From the NCBI GenBank assembly GCA_964036155.1, contig OZ038423.1:16197249-16261248 (forward strand): a DNA stretch of 64,000 bases, in the 5' to 3' direction. Every line of letters begins with the position of its first letter. The stretch's first letter is position 1. Below are positions 1 to 15,000 of the stretch, in pieces. Made by a program: the position numbers and the translations under genes. The notes under the pieces were generated by a model, which saw only the letters and a program-made list of their open reading frames with translations, was not told where the DNA came from and did no database searches. Origin of the DNA: Diploscapter coronatus (lineage: Eukaryota > Nematoda > Chromadorea > Rhabditida > Rhabditidae).

Positions 1-2
1 AG

Positions 3-95
3 GTACGACGCCGAATTCGGGGCAGTCATCGACCTCGCAAAGCCAAGGTTCCTCTTCGACCTTGCCACAGACATCAACTATCGGAAGCAGTCAGA
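3..95 (+). other. Left-edge diverged exon of the array
   Basis: Bases 1-2 (AG) are the end of an intron that starts outside the window. The exon that follows is exactly 93 nt and keeps the S/T-rich phase-1 frame, but its first half differs from the canonical unit (GTTPNSGQSSTSQSQ in place of TATQNPTTASTSQTQ) and it uses GGT rather than GGG. The second half is canonical. This looks like the boundary between older, less homogenised exons and the array proper, so more gene lies to the left. Confidence 0.7.
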
Positions 96-3000
96 GTGAG
101 ATCAAAACAAAAGAAAAAAACTGATTGGATATTTAGCCGCCACTCAAAACCCAACAACGGCTTCGACCTCGCAAACCCAAGGGTCCTCTTCGACCTTGCC
201 ACAGACATCAACTATCGGAAGCAGTCAGAGTGAGATCAAAACAAAAGAAAAAAACTGATTGGATATTTAGCCGCCACTCAAAATCCAACAACGGCTTCGA
301 CCTCGCAAACCCAAGGGTCCTCTTCGACCTTGCCACAGACATCAACTATCGGAAGCAGTCAGAGTGAGATCAAAACAAAAGAAAAAAACTGATTGGATAT
401 TTAGCCGCCACTCAAAACCCAACAACGGCTTCGACCTCGCAAACCCAAGGGTCCTCTTCGACCTTGCCACAGACATCAACTATCGGAAGCAGTCAGAGTG
501 AGATTGAAACAAAAGAAAAAACTGATTAAATGAACATTTAGCCGCCACTCAAAATCCAACAACGGCTTCGACCTCGCAAACCCAAGGGTCCTCTTCGACC
601 TTGCCACAGACATCAACTATCGGAAGCAGTCAGAGTGAGATCAAAACAAAAGAAAAAAACTGATTGGATATTTAGCCGCCACTCAAAACCCAACAACGGC
701 TTCGACCTCGCAAACCCAAGGGTCCTCTTCGACCTTGCCACAGACATCAACTATCGGAAGCAGTCAGAGTGAGATCAAAACAAAAGAAAAAAACTGATTG
801 GATATTTAGCCGCCACTCAAAACCCAACAACGGCTTCGACCTCGCAAACCCAAGGGTCCTCTTCGACCTTGCCACAGACATCAACTATCGGAAGCAGTCA
901 GAGTGAGATTGAAACAAAAGAAAAAACTGATTAAATGAACATTTAGCCGCCACTCAAAATCCAACAACGGCTTCGACCTCGCAAACCCAAGGGTCCTCTT
1001 CGACCTTGCCACAGACATCAACTATCGGAAGCAGTCAGAGTGAGATCAAAACAAAAGAAAAAAACTGATTGGATATTTAGCCGCCACTCAAAATCCAACA
1101 ACGGCTTCGACCTCGCAAACCCAAGGGTCCTCTTCGACCTCACAAACCCAAGGGTCCTCTTCGACCTTACCACAGACGTCCGTTACAGGAAGCAGTCAGA
1201 GTGAGATCAAAACAAAAGAAAAAAAACTGATTGGATATTTAGCCGCCACTCAAAATCCAACAACGGCTTCGACCTCGCAAACCCAAGGGTCCTCTTCGAC
1301 CTCACAAACCCAAGGGTCCTCTTCGACCTTGCCACAGACATCAACTATCGGAAGCAGTCAGAGTGAGATTGAAACAAAAGAAAAAACTGATTAAATGAAC
1401 ATTTAGCCGCCACTCAAAATCCAACAACGGCTTCGACCTCGCAAACCCAAGGGTCCTCTTCGACCTTGCCACAGACATCAACTATCGGAAGCAGTCAGAG
1501 TGAGATCAAAACAAAAGAAAAAACTGATTAAATGAACATTTAGCCGCCACTCAAAATCCAACAACGGCTTCGACCTCACAAACCCAAGGGTCCTCTTCGA
1601 CCTTACCACAGACGTCCGTTACAGGAAGCAGTCAGAGTGAGATCAAAACAAAAGAAAAAAACTGATTGGATATTTAGCCGCCACTCAAAATCCAACAACG
1701 GCTTCGACCTCGCAAACCCAAGGGTCCTCTTCGACCTCACAAACCCAAGGGTCCTCTTCGACCTTACCACAGACATCAACTATCGGAAGCAGTCAGAGTG
1801 AGATCAAAACAAAAGAAAAAAACTGATTGGATATTTAGCCGCCACTCAAAATCCAACAACGGCTTCGACCTCGCAAACCCAAGGGTCCTCTTCGACCTTA
1901 CCACAGACGTCCGTTACAGGAAGCAGTCAGAGTGAGATCAAAACAAAAGAAAAAAACTGATTGGATATTTAGCCGCCACTCAAAATCCAACAACGGCTTC
2001 GACCTCGCAAACCCAAGGGTCCTCTTCGACCTCACAAACCCAAGGGTCCTCTTCGACCTTACCACAGACATCAACTATCGGAAGCAGTCAGAGTGAGATT
2101 GAAACAAAAGAAAAAACTGATTAAATGAACATTTAGCCGCCACTCAAAATCCAACAACGGCTTCGACCTCGCAAACCCAAGGGTCCTCTTCGACCTTGCC
2201 ACAGACATCAACTATCGGAAGCAGTCAGAGTGAGATCAAAACAAAAGAAAAAAACTGATTGGATATTTAGCCGCCACTCAAAATCCAACAACGGCTTCGA
2301 CCTCGCAAACCCAAGGGTCCTCTTCGACCTTGCCACAGACATCAACTATCGGAAGCAGTCAGAGTGAGATTGAAACAAAAGAAAAAAACTGATTGGATAT
2401 TTAGCCGCCACTCAAAATCCAACAACGGCTTCGACCTCACAAACCCAAGGGTCCTCTTCGACCTTGCCACAGACATCAACTATCGGAAGCAGTCAGAGTG
2501 AGATCAAAACAAAAGAAAAAAACTGATTGGATATTTAGCCGCCACTCAAAACCCAACAACGGCTTCGACCTCGCAAACCCAAGGGTCCTCTTCGACCTTA
2601 CCACAGACATCAACTATCGGAAGCAGTCAGAGTGAGATCAAAACAAAAGAAAAAAACTGATTGGATATTTAGCCGCCACTCAAAATCCAACAACGGCTTC
2701 GACCTCACAAACCCAAGGGTCCTCTTCGACCTTACCACAGACATCAACTATCGGAAGCAGTCAGAGTGAGATCAAAACAAAAGAAAAAAACTGATTGGAT
2801 ATTTAGCCGCCACTCAAAATCCAACAACGGCTTCGACCTCGCAAACCCAAGGGTCCTCTTCGACCTCACAAACCCAAGGGTCCTCTTCGACCTTGCCACA
2901 GACATCAACTATCGGAAGCAGTCAGAGTGAGATTGAAACAAAAGAAAAAACTGATTAAATGAACATTTAGCCGCCACTCAAAATCCAACAACGGCTTCGA

Positions 3001-6000
3001 CCTCGCAAACCCAAGGGTCCTCTTCGACCTTGCCACAGACATCAACTATCGGAAGCAGTCAGAGTGAGATCAAAACAAAAGAAAAAAACTGATTGGATAT
3101 TTAGCCGCCACTCAAAACCCAACAACGGCTTCGACCTCACAAACCCAAGGGTCCTCTTCGACCTTACCACAGACGTCCGTTACAGGAAGCAGTCAGAGTG
3201 AGATCAAAACAAAAGAAAAAAACTGATTGGATATTTAGCCGCCACTCAAAATCCAACAACGGCTTCGACCTCGCAAACCCAAGGGTCCTCTTCGACCTCA
3301 CAAACCCAAGGGTCCTCTTCGACCTTACCACAGACATCAACTATCGGAAGCAGTCAGAGTGAGATCAAAACAAAAGAAAAAAACTGATTGGATATTTAGC
3401 CGCCACTCAAAATCCAACAACGGCTTCGACCTCGCAAACCCAAGGGTCCTCTTCGACCTTACCACAGACGTCCGTTACAGGAAGCAGTCAGAGTGAGATC
3501 AAAACAAAAGAAAAAAACTGATTGGATATTTAGCCGCCACTCAAAATCCAACAACGGCTTCGACCTCGCAAACCCAAGGGTCCTCTTCGACCTCACAAAC
3601 CCAAGGGTCCTCTTCGACCTTACCACAGACATCAACTATCGGAAGCAGTCAGAGTGAGATCAAAACAAAAGAAAAAAACTGATTAAATGAACATTTAGCC
3701 GCCACTCAAAATCCAACAACGGCTTCGACCTCGCAAACCCAAGGGTCCTCTTCGACCTTACCACAGACATCAACTATCGGAAGCAGTCAGAGTGAGATTG
3801 AAACAAAAGAAAAAACTGATTAAATGAACATTTAGCCGCCACTCAAAATCCAACAACGGCTTCGACCTCGCAAACCCAAGGGTCCTCTTCGACCTTGCCA
3901 CAGACATCAACTATCGGAAGCAGTCAGAGTGAGATCAAAACAAAAGAAAAAAACTGATTGGATATTTAGCCGCCACTCAAAATCCAACAACGGCTTCGAC
4001 CTCGCAAACCCAAGGGTCCTCTTCGACCTCACAAACCCAAGGGTCCTCTTCGACCTTGCCACAGACATCAACTATCGGAAGCAGTCAGAGTGAGATTGAA
4101 ACAAAAGAAAAAAACTGATTGGATATTTAGCCGCCACTCAAAATCCAACAACGGCTTCGACCTCACAAACCCAAGGGTCCTCTTCGACCTTGCCACAGAC
4201 ATCAACTATCGGAAGCAGTCAGAGTGAGATCAAAACAAAAGAAAAAAACTGATTGGATATTTAGCCGCCACTCAAAACCCAACAACGGCTTCGACCTCGC
4301 AAACCCAAGGGTCCTCTTCGACCTTACCACAGACATCAACTATCGGAAGCAGTCAGAGTGAGATCAAAACAAAAGAAAAAAACTGATTGGATATTTAGCC
4401 GCCACTCAAAATCCAACAACGGCTTCGACCTCACAAACCCAAGGGTCCTCTTCGACCTTACCACAGACATCAACTATCGGAAGCAGTCAGAGTGAGATCA
4501 AAACAAAAGAAAAAAACTGATTGGATATTTAGCCGCCACTCAAAATCCAACAACGGCTTCGACCTCGCAAACCCAAGGGTCCTCTTCGACCTCACAAACC
4601 CAAGGGTCCTCTTCGACCTTACCACAGACATCAACTATCGGAAGCAGTCAGAGTGAGATCAAAACAAAAGAAAAAAACTGATTAAATGAACATTTAGCCG
4701 CCACTCAAAATCCAACAACGGCTTCGACCTCGCAAACCCAAGGGTCCTCTTCGACCTTACCACAGACATCAACTATCGGAAGCAGTCAGAGTGAGATTGA
4801 AACAAAAGAAAAAACTGATTAAATGAACATTTAGCCGCCACTCAAAATCCAACAACGGCTTCGACCTCGCAAACCCAAGGGTCCTCTTCGACCTTGCCAC
4901 AGACATCAACTATCGGAAGCAGTCAGAGTGAGATCAAAACAAAAGAAAAAAACTGATTGGATATTTAGCCGCCACTCAAAATCCAACAACGGCTTCGACC
5001 TCGCAAACCCAAGGGTCCTCTTCGACCTCACAAACCCAAGGGTCCTCTTCGACCTTGCCACAGACATCAACTATCGGAAGCAGTCAGAGTGAGATTGAAA
5101 CAAAAGAAAAAAACTGATTGGATATTTAGCCGCCACTCAAAATCCAACAACGGCTTCGACCTCACAAACCCAAGGGTCCTCTTCGACCTTGCCACAGACA
5201 TCAACTATCGGAAGCAGTCAGAGTGAGATCAAAACAAAAGAAAAAAACTGATTGGATATTTAGCCGCCACTCAAAACCCAACAACGGCTTCGACCTCGCA
5301 AACCCAAGGGTCCTCTTCGACCTTACCACAGACATCAACTATCGGAAGCAGTCAGAGTGAGATCAAAACAAAAGAAAAAAACTGATTGGATATTTAGCCG
5401 CCACTCAAAATCCAACAACGGCTTCGACCTCGCAAACCCAAGGGTCCTCTTCGACCTCACAAACCCAAGGGTCCTCTTCGACCTTGCCACAGACATCAAC
5501 TATCGGAAGCAGTCAGAGTGAGATTGAAACAAAAGAAAAAACTGATTAAATGAACATTTAGCCGCCACTCAAAATCCAACAACGGCTTCGACCTCACAAA
5601 CCCAAGGGTCCTCTTCGACCTTGCCACAGACATCAACTATCGGAAGCAGTCAGAGTGAGATCAAAACAAAAGAAAAAAACTGATTGGATATTTAGCCGCC
5701 ACTCAAAACCCAACAACGGCTTCGACCTCGCAAACCCAAGGGTCCTCTTCGACCTTACCACAGACATCAACTATCGGAAGCAGTCAGAGTGAGATCAAAA
5801 CAAAAGAAAAAAACTGATTGGATATTTAGCCGCCACTCAAAATCCAACAACGGCTTCGACCTCGCAAACCCAAGGGTCCTCTTCGACCTCACAAACCCAA
5901 GGGTCCTCTTCGACCTTGCCACAGACATCAACTATCGGAAGCAGTCAGAGTGAGATTGAAACAAAAGAAAAAACTGATTAAATGAACATTTAGCCGCCAC

Positions 6001-9000
6001 TCAAAATCCAACAACGGCTTCGACCTCGCAAACCCAAGGGTCCTCTTCGACCTTGCCACAGACATCAACTATCGGAAGCAGTCAGAGTGAGATCAAAACA
6101 AAAGAAAAAAACTGATTGGATATTTAGCCGCCACTCAAAATCCAACAACGGCTTCGACCTCGCAAACCCAAGGGTCCTCTTCGACCTCACAAACCCAAGG
6201 GTCCTCTTCGACCTTACCACAGACGTCCGTTACAGGAAGCAGTCAGAGTGAGATCAAAACAAAAGAAAAAAAACTGATTGGATATTTAGCCGCCACTCAA
6301 AATCCAACAACGGCTTCGACCTCGCAAACCCAAGGGTCCTCTTCGACCTCACAAACCCAAGGGTCCTCTTCGACCTTGCCACAGACATCAACTATCGGAA
6401 GCAGTCAGAGTGAGATTGAAACAAAAGAAAAAACTGATTAAATGAACATTTAGCCGCCACTCAAAATCCAACAACGGCTTCGACCTCGCAAACCCAAGGG
6501 TCCTCTTCGACCTTGCCACAGACATCAACTATCGGAAGCAGTCAGAGTGAGATCAAAACAAAAGAAAAAAACTGATTGGATATTTAGCCGCCACTCAAAA
6601 CCCAACAACGGCTTCGACCTCACAAACCCAAGGGTCCTCTTCGACCTTGCCACAGACATCAACTATCGGAAGCAGTCAGAGTGAGATCAAAACAAAAGAA
6701 AAAACTGATTAAATGAACATTTAGCCGCCACTCAAAATCCAACAACGGCTTCGACCTCGCAAACCCAAGGGTCCTCTTCGACCTTGCCACAGACATCAAC
6801 TATCGGAAGCAGTCAGAGTGAGATCAAAACAAAAGAAAAAACTGATTAAATGAACATTTAGCCGCCACTCAAAATCCAACAACGGCTTCGACCTCACAAA
6901 CCCAAGGGTCCTCTTCGACCTTACCACAGACGTCCGTTACAGGAAGCAGTCAGAGTGAGATCAAAACAAAAGAAAAAAACTGATTGGATATTTAGCCGCC
7001 ACTCAAAATCCAACAACGGCTTCGACCTCGCAAACCCAAGGGTCCTCTTCGACCTCACAAACCCAAGGGTCCTCTTCGACCTTACCACAGACATCAACTA
7101 TCGGAAGCAGTCAGAGTGAGATCAAAACAAAAGAAAAAAACTGATTGGATATTTAGCCGCCACTCAAAATCCAACAACGGCTTCGACCTCGCAAACCCAA
7201 GGGTCCTCTTCGACCTTACCACAGACGTCCGTTACAGGAAGCAGTCAGAGTGAGATCAAAACAAAAGAAAAAAACTGATTGGATATTTAGCCGCCACTCA
7301 AAATCCAACAACGGCTTCGACCTCGCAAACCCAAGGGTCCTCTTCGACCTTACCACAGACATCAACTATCGGAAGCAGTCAGAGTGAGATTGAAACAAAA
7401 GAAAAAACTGATTAAATGAACATTTAGCCGCCACTCAAAATCCAACAACGGCTTCGACCTCGCAAACCCAAGGGTCCTCTTCGACCTTGCCACAGACATC
7501 AACTATCGGAAGCAGTCAGAGTGAGATCAAAACAAAAGAAAAAAACTGATTGGATATTTAGCCGCCACTCAAAATCCAACAACGGCTTCGACCTCGCAAA
7601 CCCAAGGGTCCTCTTCGACCTCACAAACCCAAGGGTCCTCTTCGACCTTGCCACAGACATCAACTATCGGAAGCAGTCAGAGTGAGATTGAAACAAAAGA
7701 AAAAAACTGATTGGATATTTAGCCGCCACTCAAAATCCAACAACGGCTTCGACCTCACAAACCCAAGGGTCCTCTTCGACCTTGCCACAGACATCAACTA
7801 TCGGAAGCAGTCAGAGTGAGATCAAAACAAAAGAAAAAAACTGATTGGATATTTAGCCGCCACTCAAAACCCAACAACGGCTTCGACCTCGCAAACCCAA
7901 GGGTCCTCTTCGACCTTACCACAGACATCAACTATCGGAAGCAGTCAGAGTGAGATCAAAACAAAAGAAAAAAACTGATTGGATATTTAGCCGCCACTCA
8001 AAATCCAACAACGGCTTCGACCTCGCAAACCCAAGGGTCCTCTTCGACCTCACAAACCCAAGGGTCCTCTTCGACCTTGCCACAGACATCAACTATCGGA
8101 AGCAGTCAGAGTGAGATTGAAACAAAAGAAAAAACTGATTAAATGAACATTTAGCCGCCACTCAAAATCCAACAACGGCTTCGACCTCGCAAACCCAAGG
8201 GTCCTCTTCGACCTTGCCACAGACATCAACTATCGGAAGCAGTCAGAGTGAGATCAAAACAAAAGAAAAAAACTGATTGGATATTTAGCCGCCACTCAAA
8301 ATCCAACAACGGCTTCGACCTCGCAAACCCAAGGGTCCTCTTCGACCTCACAAACCCAAGGGTCCTCTTCGACCTTACCACAGACGTCCGTTACAGGAAG
8401 CAGTCAGAGTGAGATCAAAACAAAAGAAAAAAAACTGATTGGATATTTAGCCGCCACTCAAAATCCAACAACGGCTTCGACCTCGCAAACCCAAGGGTCC
8501 TCTTCGACCTCACAAACCCAAGGGTCCTCTTCGACCTTGCCACAGACATCAACTATCGGAAGCAGTCAGAGTGAGATTGAAACAAAAGAAAAAAACTGAT
8601 TGGATATTTAGCCGCCACTCAAAATCCAACAACGGCTTCGACCTCACAAACCCAAGGGTCCTCTTCGACCTTGCCACAGACATCAACTATCGGAAGCAGT
8701 CAGAGTGAGATCAAAACAAAAGAAAAAAACTGATTGGATATTTAGCCGCCACTCAAAACCCAACAACGGCTTCGACCTCGCAAACCCAAGGGTCCTCTTC
8801 GACCTTACCACAGACATCAACTATCGGAAGCAGTCAGAGTGAGATCAAAACAAAAGAAAAAAACTGATTGGATATTTAGCCGCCACTCAAAATCCAACAA
8901 CGGCTTCGACCTCGCAAACCCAAGGGTCCTCTTCGACCTCACAAACCCAAGGGTCCTCTTCGACCTTGCCACAGACATCAACTATCGGAAGCAGTCAGAG

Positions 9001-12000
9001 TGAGATTGAAACAAAAGAAAAAACTGATTAAATGAACATTTAGCCGCCACTCAAAATCCAACAACGGCTTCGACCTCGCAAACCCAAGGGTCCTCTTCGA
9101 CCTTGCCACAGACATCAACTATCGGAAGCAGTCAGAGTGAGATCAAAACAAAAGAAAAAAACTGATTGGATATTTAGCCGCCACTCAAAATCCAACAACG
9201 GCTTCGACCTCGCAAACCCAAGGGTCCTCTTCGACCTCACAAACCCAAGGGTCCTCTTCGACCTTACCACAGACGTCCGTTACAGGAAGCAGTCAGAGTG
9301 AGATCAAAACAAAAGAAAAAAAACTGATTGGATATTTAGCCGCCACTCAAAATCCAACAACGGCTTCGACCTCGCAAACCCAAGGGTCCTCTTCGACCTC
9401 ACAAACCCAAGGGTCCTCTTCGACCTTGCCACAGACATCAACTATCGGAAGCAGTCAGAGTGAGATTGAAACAAAAGAAAAAACTGATTAAATGAACATT
9501 TAGCCGCCACTCAAAATCCAACAACGGCTTCGACCTCGCAAACCCAAGGGTCCTCTTCGACCTTGCCACAGACATCAACTATCGGAAGCAGTCAGAGTGA
9601 GATCAAAACAAAAGAAAAAACTGATTAAATGAACATTTAGCCGCCACTCAAAATCCAACAACGGCTTCGACCTCACAAACCCAAGGGTCCTCTTCGACCT
9701 TACCACAGACGTCCGTTACAGGAAGCAGTCAGAGTGAGATCAAAACAAAAGAAAAAAACTGATTGGATATTTAGCCGCCACTCAAAATCCAACAACGGCT
9801 TCGACCTCGCAAACCCAAGGGTCCTCTTCGACCTTACCACAGACGTCCGTTACAGGAAGCAGTCAGAGTGAGATCAAAACAAAAGAAAAAAACTGATTGG
9901 ATATTTAGCCGCCACTCAAAACCCAACAACGGCTTCGACCTCGCAAACCCAAGGGTCCTCTTCGACCTTGCCACAGACATCAACTATCGGAAGCAGTCAG
10001 AGTGAGATCAAAACAAAAGAAAAAAACTGATTGGATATTTAGCCGCCACTCAAAATCCAACAACGGCTTCGACCTCGCAAACCCAAGGGTCCTCTTCGAC
10101 CTCACAAACCCAAGGGTCCTCTTCGACCTTACCACAGACGTCCGTTACAGGAAGCAGTCAGAGTGAGATCAAAACAAAAGAAAAAAAACTGATTGGATAT
10201 TTAGCCGCCACTCAAAACCCAACAACGGCTTCGACCTCACAAACCCAAGGGTCCTCTTCGACCTTGCCACAGACATCAACTATCGGAAGCAGTCAGAGTG
10301 AGATCAAAACAAAAGAAAAAAACTGATTGGATATTTAGCCGCCACTCAAAACCCAACAACGGCTTCGACCTCACAAACCCAAGGGTCCTCTTCGACCTTG
10401 CCACAGACATCAACTATCGGAAGCAGTCAGAGTGAGATCAAAACAAAAGAAAAAACTGATTAAATGAACATTTAGCCGCCACTCAAAATCCAACAACGGC
10501 TTCGACCTCGCAAACCCAAGGGTCCTCTTCGACCTCACAAACCCAAGGGTCCTCTTCGACCTTGCCACAGACATCAACTATCGGAAGCAGTCAGAGTGAG
10601 ATTGAAACAAAAGAAAAAACTGATTAAATGAACATTTAGCCGCCACTCAAAATCCAACAACGGCTTCGACCTCGCAAACCCAAGGGTCCTCTTCGACCTT
10701 GCCACAGACATCAACTATCGGAAGCAGTCAGAGTGAGATCAAAACAAAAGAAAAAACTGATTAAATGAACATTTAGCCGCCACTCAAAATCCAACAACGG
10801 CTTCGACCTCACAAACCCAAGGGTCCTCTTCGACCTTACCACAGACGTCCGTTACAGGAAGCAGTCAGAGTGAGATCAAAACAAAAGAAAAAAACTGATT
10901 GGATATTTAGCCGCCACTCAAAATCCAACAACGGCTTCGACCTCGCAAACCCAAGGGTCCTCTTCGACCTCACAAACCCAAGGGTCCTCTTCGACCTTAC
11001 CACAGACATCAACTATCGGAAGCAGTCAGAGTGAGATCAAAACAAAAGAAAAAAACTGATTGGATATTTAGCCGCCACTCAAAACCCAACAACGGCTTCG
11101 ACCTCGCAAACCCAAGGGTCCTCTTCGACCTTGCCACAGACATCAACTATCGGAAGCAGTCAGAGTGAGATCAAAACAAAAGAAAAAAACTGATTGGATA
11201 TTTAGCCGCCACTCAAAATCCAACAACGGCTTCGACCTCGCAAACCCAAGGGTCCTCTTCGACCTCACAAACCCAAGGGTCCTCTTCGACCTTACCACAG
11301 ACGTCCGTTACAGGAAGCAGTCAGAGTGAGATCAAAACAAAAGAAAAAAAACTGATTGGATATTTAGCCGCCACTCAAAATCCAACAACGGCTTCGACCT
11401 CGCAAACCCAAGGGTCCTCTTCGACCTCACAAACCCAAGGGTCCTCTTCGACCTTGCCACAGACATCAACTATCGGAAGCAGTCAGAGTGAGATTGAAAC
11501 AAAAGAAAAAACTGATTAAATGAACATTTAGCCGCCACTCAAAATCCAACAACGGCTTCGACCTCGCAAACCCAAGGGTCCTCTTCGACCTTGCCACAGA
11601 CATCAACTATCGGAAGCAGTCAGAGTGAGATCAAAACAAAAGAAAAAAACTGATTGGATATTTAGCCGCCACTCAAAACCCAACAACGGCTTCGACCTCA
11701 CAAACCCAAGGGTCCTCTTCGACCTTGCCACAGACATCAACTATCGGAAGCAGTCAGAGTGAGATCAAAACAAAAGAAAAAACTGATTAAATGAACATTT
11801 AGCCGCCACTCAAAATCCAACAACGGCTTCGACCTCACAAACCCAAGGGTCCTCTTCGACCTTACCACAGACGTCCGTTACAGGAAGCAGTCAGAGTGAG
11901 ATCAAAACAAAAGAAAAAAACTGATTGGATATTTAGCCGCCACTCAAAATCCAACAACGGCTTCGACCTCGCAAACCCAAGGGTCCTCTTCGACCTCACA

Positions 12001-15000
12001 AACCCAAGGGTCCTCTTCGACCTTACCACAGACATCAACTATCGGAAGCAGTCAGAGTGAGATCAAAACAAAAGAAAAAAACTGATTGGATATTTAGCCG
12101 CCACTCAAAATCCAACAACGGCTTCGACCTCGCAAACCCAAGGGTCCTCTTCGACCTCACAAACCCAAGGGTCCTCTTCGACCTTACCACAGACATCAAC
12201 TATCGGAAGCAGTCAGAGTGAGATCAAAACAAAAGAAAAAAACTGATTGGATATTTAGCCGCCACTCAAAATCCAACAACGGCTTCGACCTCGCAAACCC
12301 AAGGGTCCTCTTCGACCTCACAAACCCAAGGGTCCTCTTCGACCTTGCCACAGACATCAACTATCGGAAGCAGTCAGAGTGAGATTGAAACAAAAGAAAA
12401 AACTGATTAAATGAACATTTAGCCGCCACTCAAAATCCAACAACGGCTTCGACCTCGCAAACCCAAGGGTCCTCTTCGACCTTGCCACAGACATCAACTA
12501 TCGGAAGCAGTCAGAGTGAGATCAAAACAAAAGAAAAAAACTGATTGGATATTTAGCCGCCACTCAAAATCCAACAACGGCTTCGACCTCACAAACCCAA
12601 GGGTCCTCTTCGACCTTGCCACAGACATCAACTATCGGAAGCAGTCAGAGTGAGATCAAAACAAAAGAAAAAAACTGATTGGATATTTAGCCGCCACTCA
12701 AAACCCAACAACGGCTTCGACCTCACAAACCCAAGGGTCCTCTTCGACCTTACCACAGACATCAACTATCGGAAGCAGTCAGAGTGAGATCAAAACAAAA
12801 GAAAAAAACTGATTGGATATTTAGCCGCCACTCAAAATCCAACAACGGCTTCGACCTCGCAAACCCAAGGGTCCTCTTCGACCTCACAAACCCAAGGGTC
12901 CTCTTCGACCTTGCCACAGACATCAACTATCGGAAGCAGTCAGAGTGAGATTGAAACAAAAGAAAAAACTGATTAAATGAACATTTAGCCGCCACTCAAA
13001 ATCCAACAACGGCTTCGACCTCGCAAACCCAAGGGTCCTCTTCGACCTTGCCACAGACATCAACTATCGGAAGCAGTCAGAGTGAGATTGAAACAAAAGA
13101 AAAAACTGATTAAATGAACATTTAGCCGCCACTCAAAATCCAACAACGGCTTCGACCTCGCAAACCCAAGGGTCCTCTTCGACCTTGCCACAGACATCAA
13201 CTATCGGAAGCAGTCAGAGTGAGATCAAAACAAAAGAAAAAAACTGATTGGATATTTAGCCGCCACTCAAAATCCAACAACGGCTTCGACCTCGCAAACC
13301 CAAGGGTCCTCTTCGACCTCACAAACCCAAGGGTCCTCTTCGACCTTGCCACAGACATCAACTATCGGAAGCAGTCAGAGTGAGATCAAAACAAAAGAAA
13401 AAAACTGATTGGATATTTAGCCGCCACTCAAAATCCAACAACGGCTTCGACCTCGCAAACCCAAGGGTCCTCTTCGACCTTGCCACAGACATCAACTATC
13501 GGAAGCAGTCAGAGTGAGATCAAAACAAAAGAAAAAAACTGATTGGATATTTAGCCGCCACTCAAAATCCAACAACGGCTTCGACCTCGCAAACCCAAGG
13601 GTCCTCTTCGACCTCACAAACCCAAGGGTCCTCTTCGACCTTGCCACAGACATCAACTATCGGAAGCAGTCAGAGTGAGATTGAAACAAAAGAAAAAACT
13701 GATTAAATGAACATTTAGCCGCCACTCAAAATCCAACAACGGCTTCGACCTCGCAAACCCAAGGGTCCTCTTCGACCTTGCCACAGACATCAACTATCGG
13801 AAGCAGTCAGAGTGAGATTGAAACAAAAGAAAAAACTGATTAAATGAACATTTAGCCGCCACTCAAAATCCAACAACGGCTTCGACCTCGCAAACCCAAG
13901 GGTCCTCTTCGACCTTGCCACAGACATCAACTATCGGAAGCAGTCAGAGTGAGATCAAAACAAAAGAAAAAAACTGATTGGATATTTAGCCGCCACTCAA
14001 AATCCAACAACGGCTTCGACCTCGCAAACCCAAGGGTCCTCTTCGACCTCACAAACCCAAGGGTCCTCTTCGACCTTGCCACAGACATCAACTATCGGAA
14101 GCAGTCAGAGTGAGATCAAAACAAAAGAAAAAAACTGATTGGATATTTAGCCGCCACTCAAAATCCAACAACGGCTTCGACCTCGCAAACCCAAGGGTCC
14201 TCTTCGACCTTGCCACAGACATCAACTATCGGAAGCAGTCAGAGTGAGATCAAAACAAAAGAAAAAAACTGATTGGATATTTAGCCGCCACTCAAAATCC
14301 AACAACGGCTTCGACCTCGCAAACCCAAGGGTCCTCTTCGACCTCACAAACCCAAGGGTCCTCTTCGACCTTGCCACAGACATCAACTATCGGAAGCAGT
14401 CAGAGTGAGATCAAAACAAAAGAAAAAAACTGATTGGATATTTAGCCGCCACTCAAAACCCAACAACGGCTTCGACCTCACAAACCCAAGGGTCCTCTTC
14501 GACCTTGCCACAGACATCAACTATCGGAAGCAGTCAGAGTGAGATTGAAACAAAAGAAAAAACTGATTAAATGAACATTTAGCCGCCACTCAAAATCCAA
14601 CAACGGCTTCGACCTCGCAAACCCAAGGGTCCTCTTCGACCTTGCCACAGACATCAACTATCGGAAGCAGTCAGAGTGAGATCAAAACAAAAGAAAAAAA
14701 CTGATTGGATATTTAGCCGCCACTCAAAATCCAACAACGGCTTCGACCTCGCAAACCCAAGGGTCCTCTTCGACCTCACAAACCCAAGGGTCCTCTTCGA
14801 CCTTGCCACAGACATCAACTATCGGAAGCAGTCAGAGTGAGATTGAAACAAAAGAAAAAACTGATTAAATGAACATTTAGCCGCCACTCAAAATCCAACA
14901 ACGGCTTCGACCTCGCAAACCCAAGGGTCCTCTTCGACCTCACAAACCCAAGGGTCCTCTTCGACCTTGCCACAGACATCAACTATCGGAAGCAGTCAGA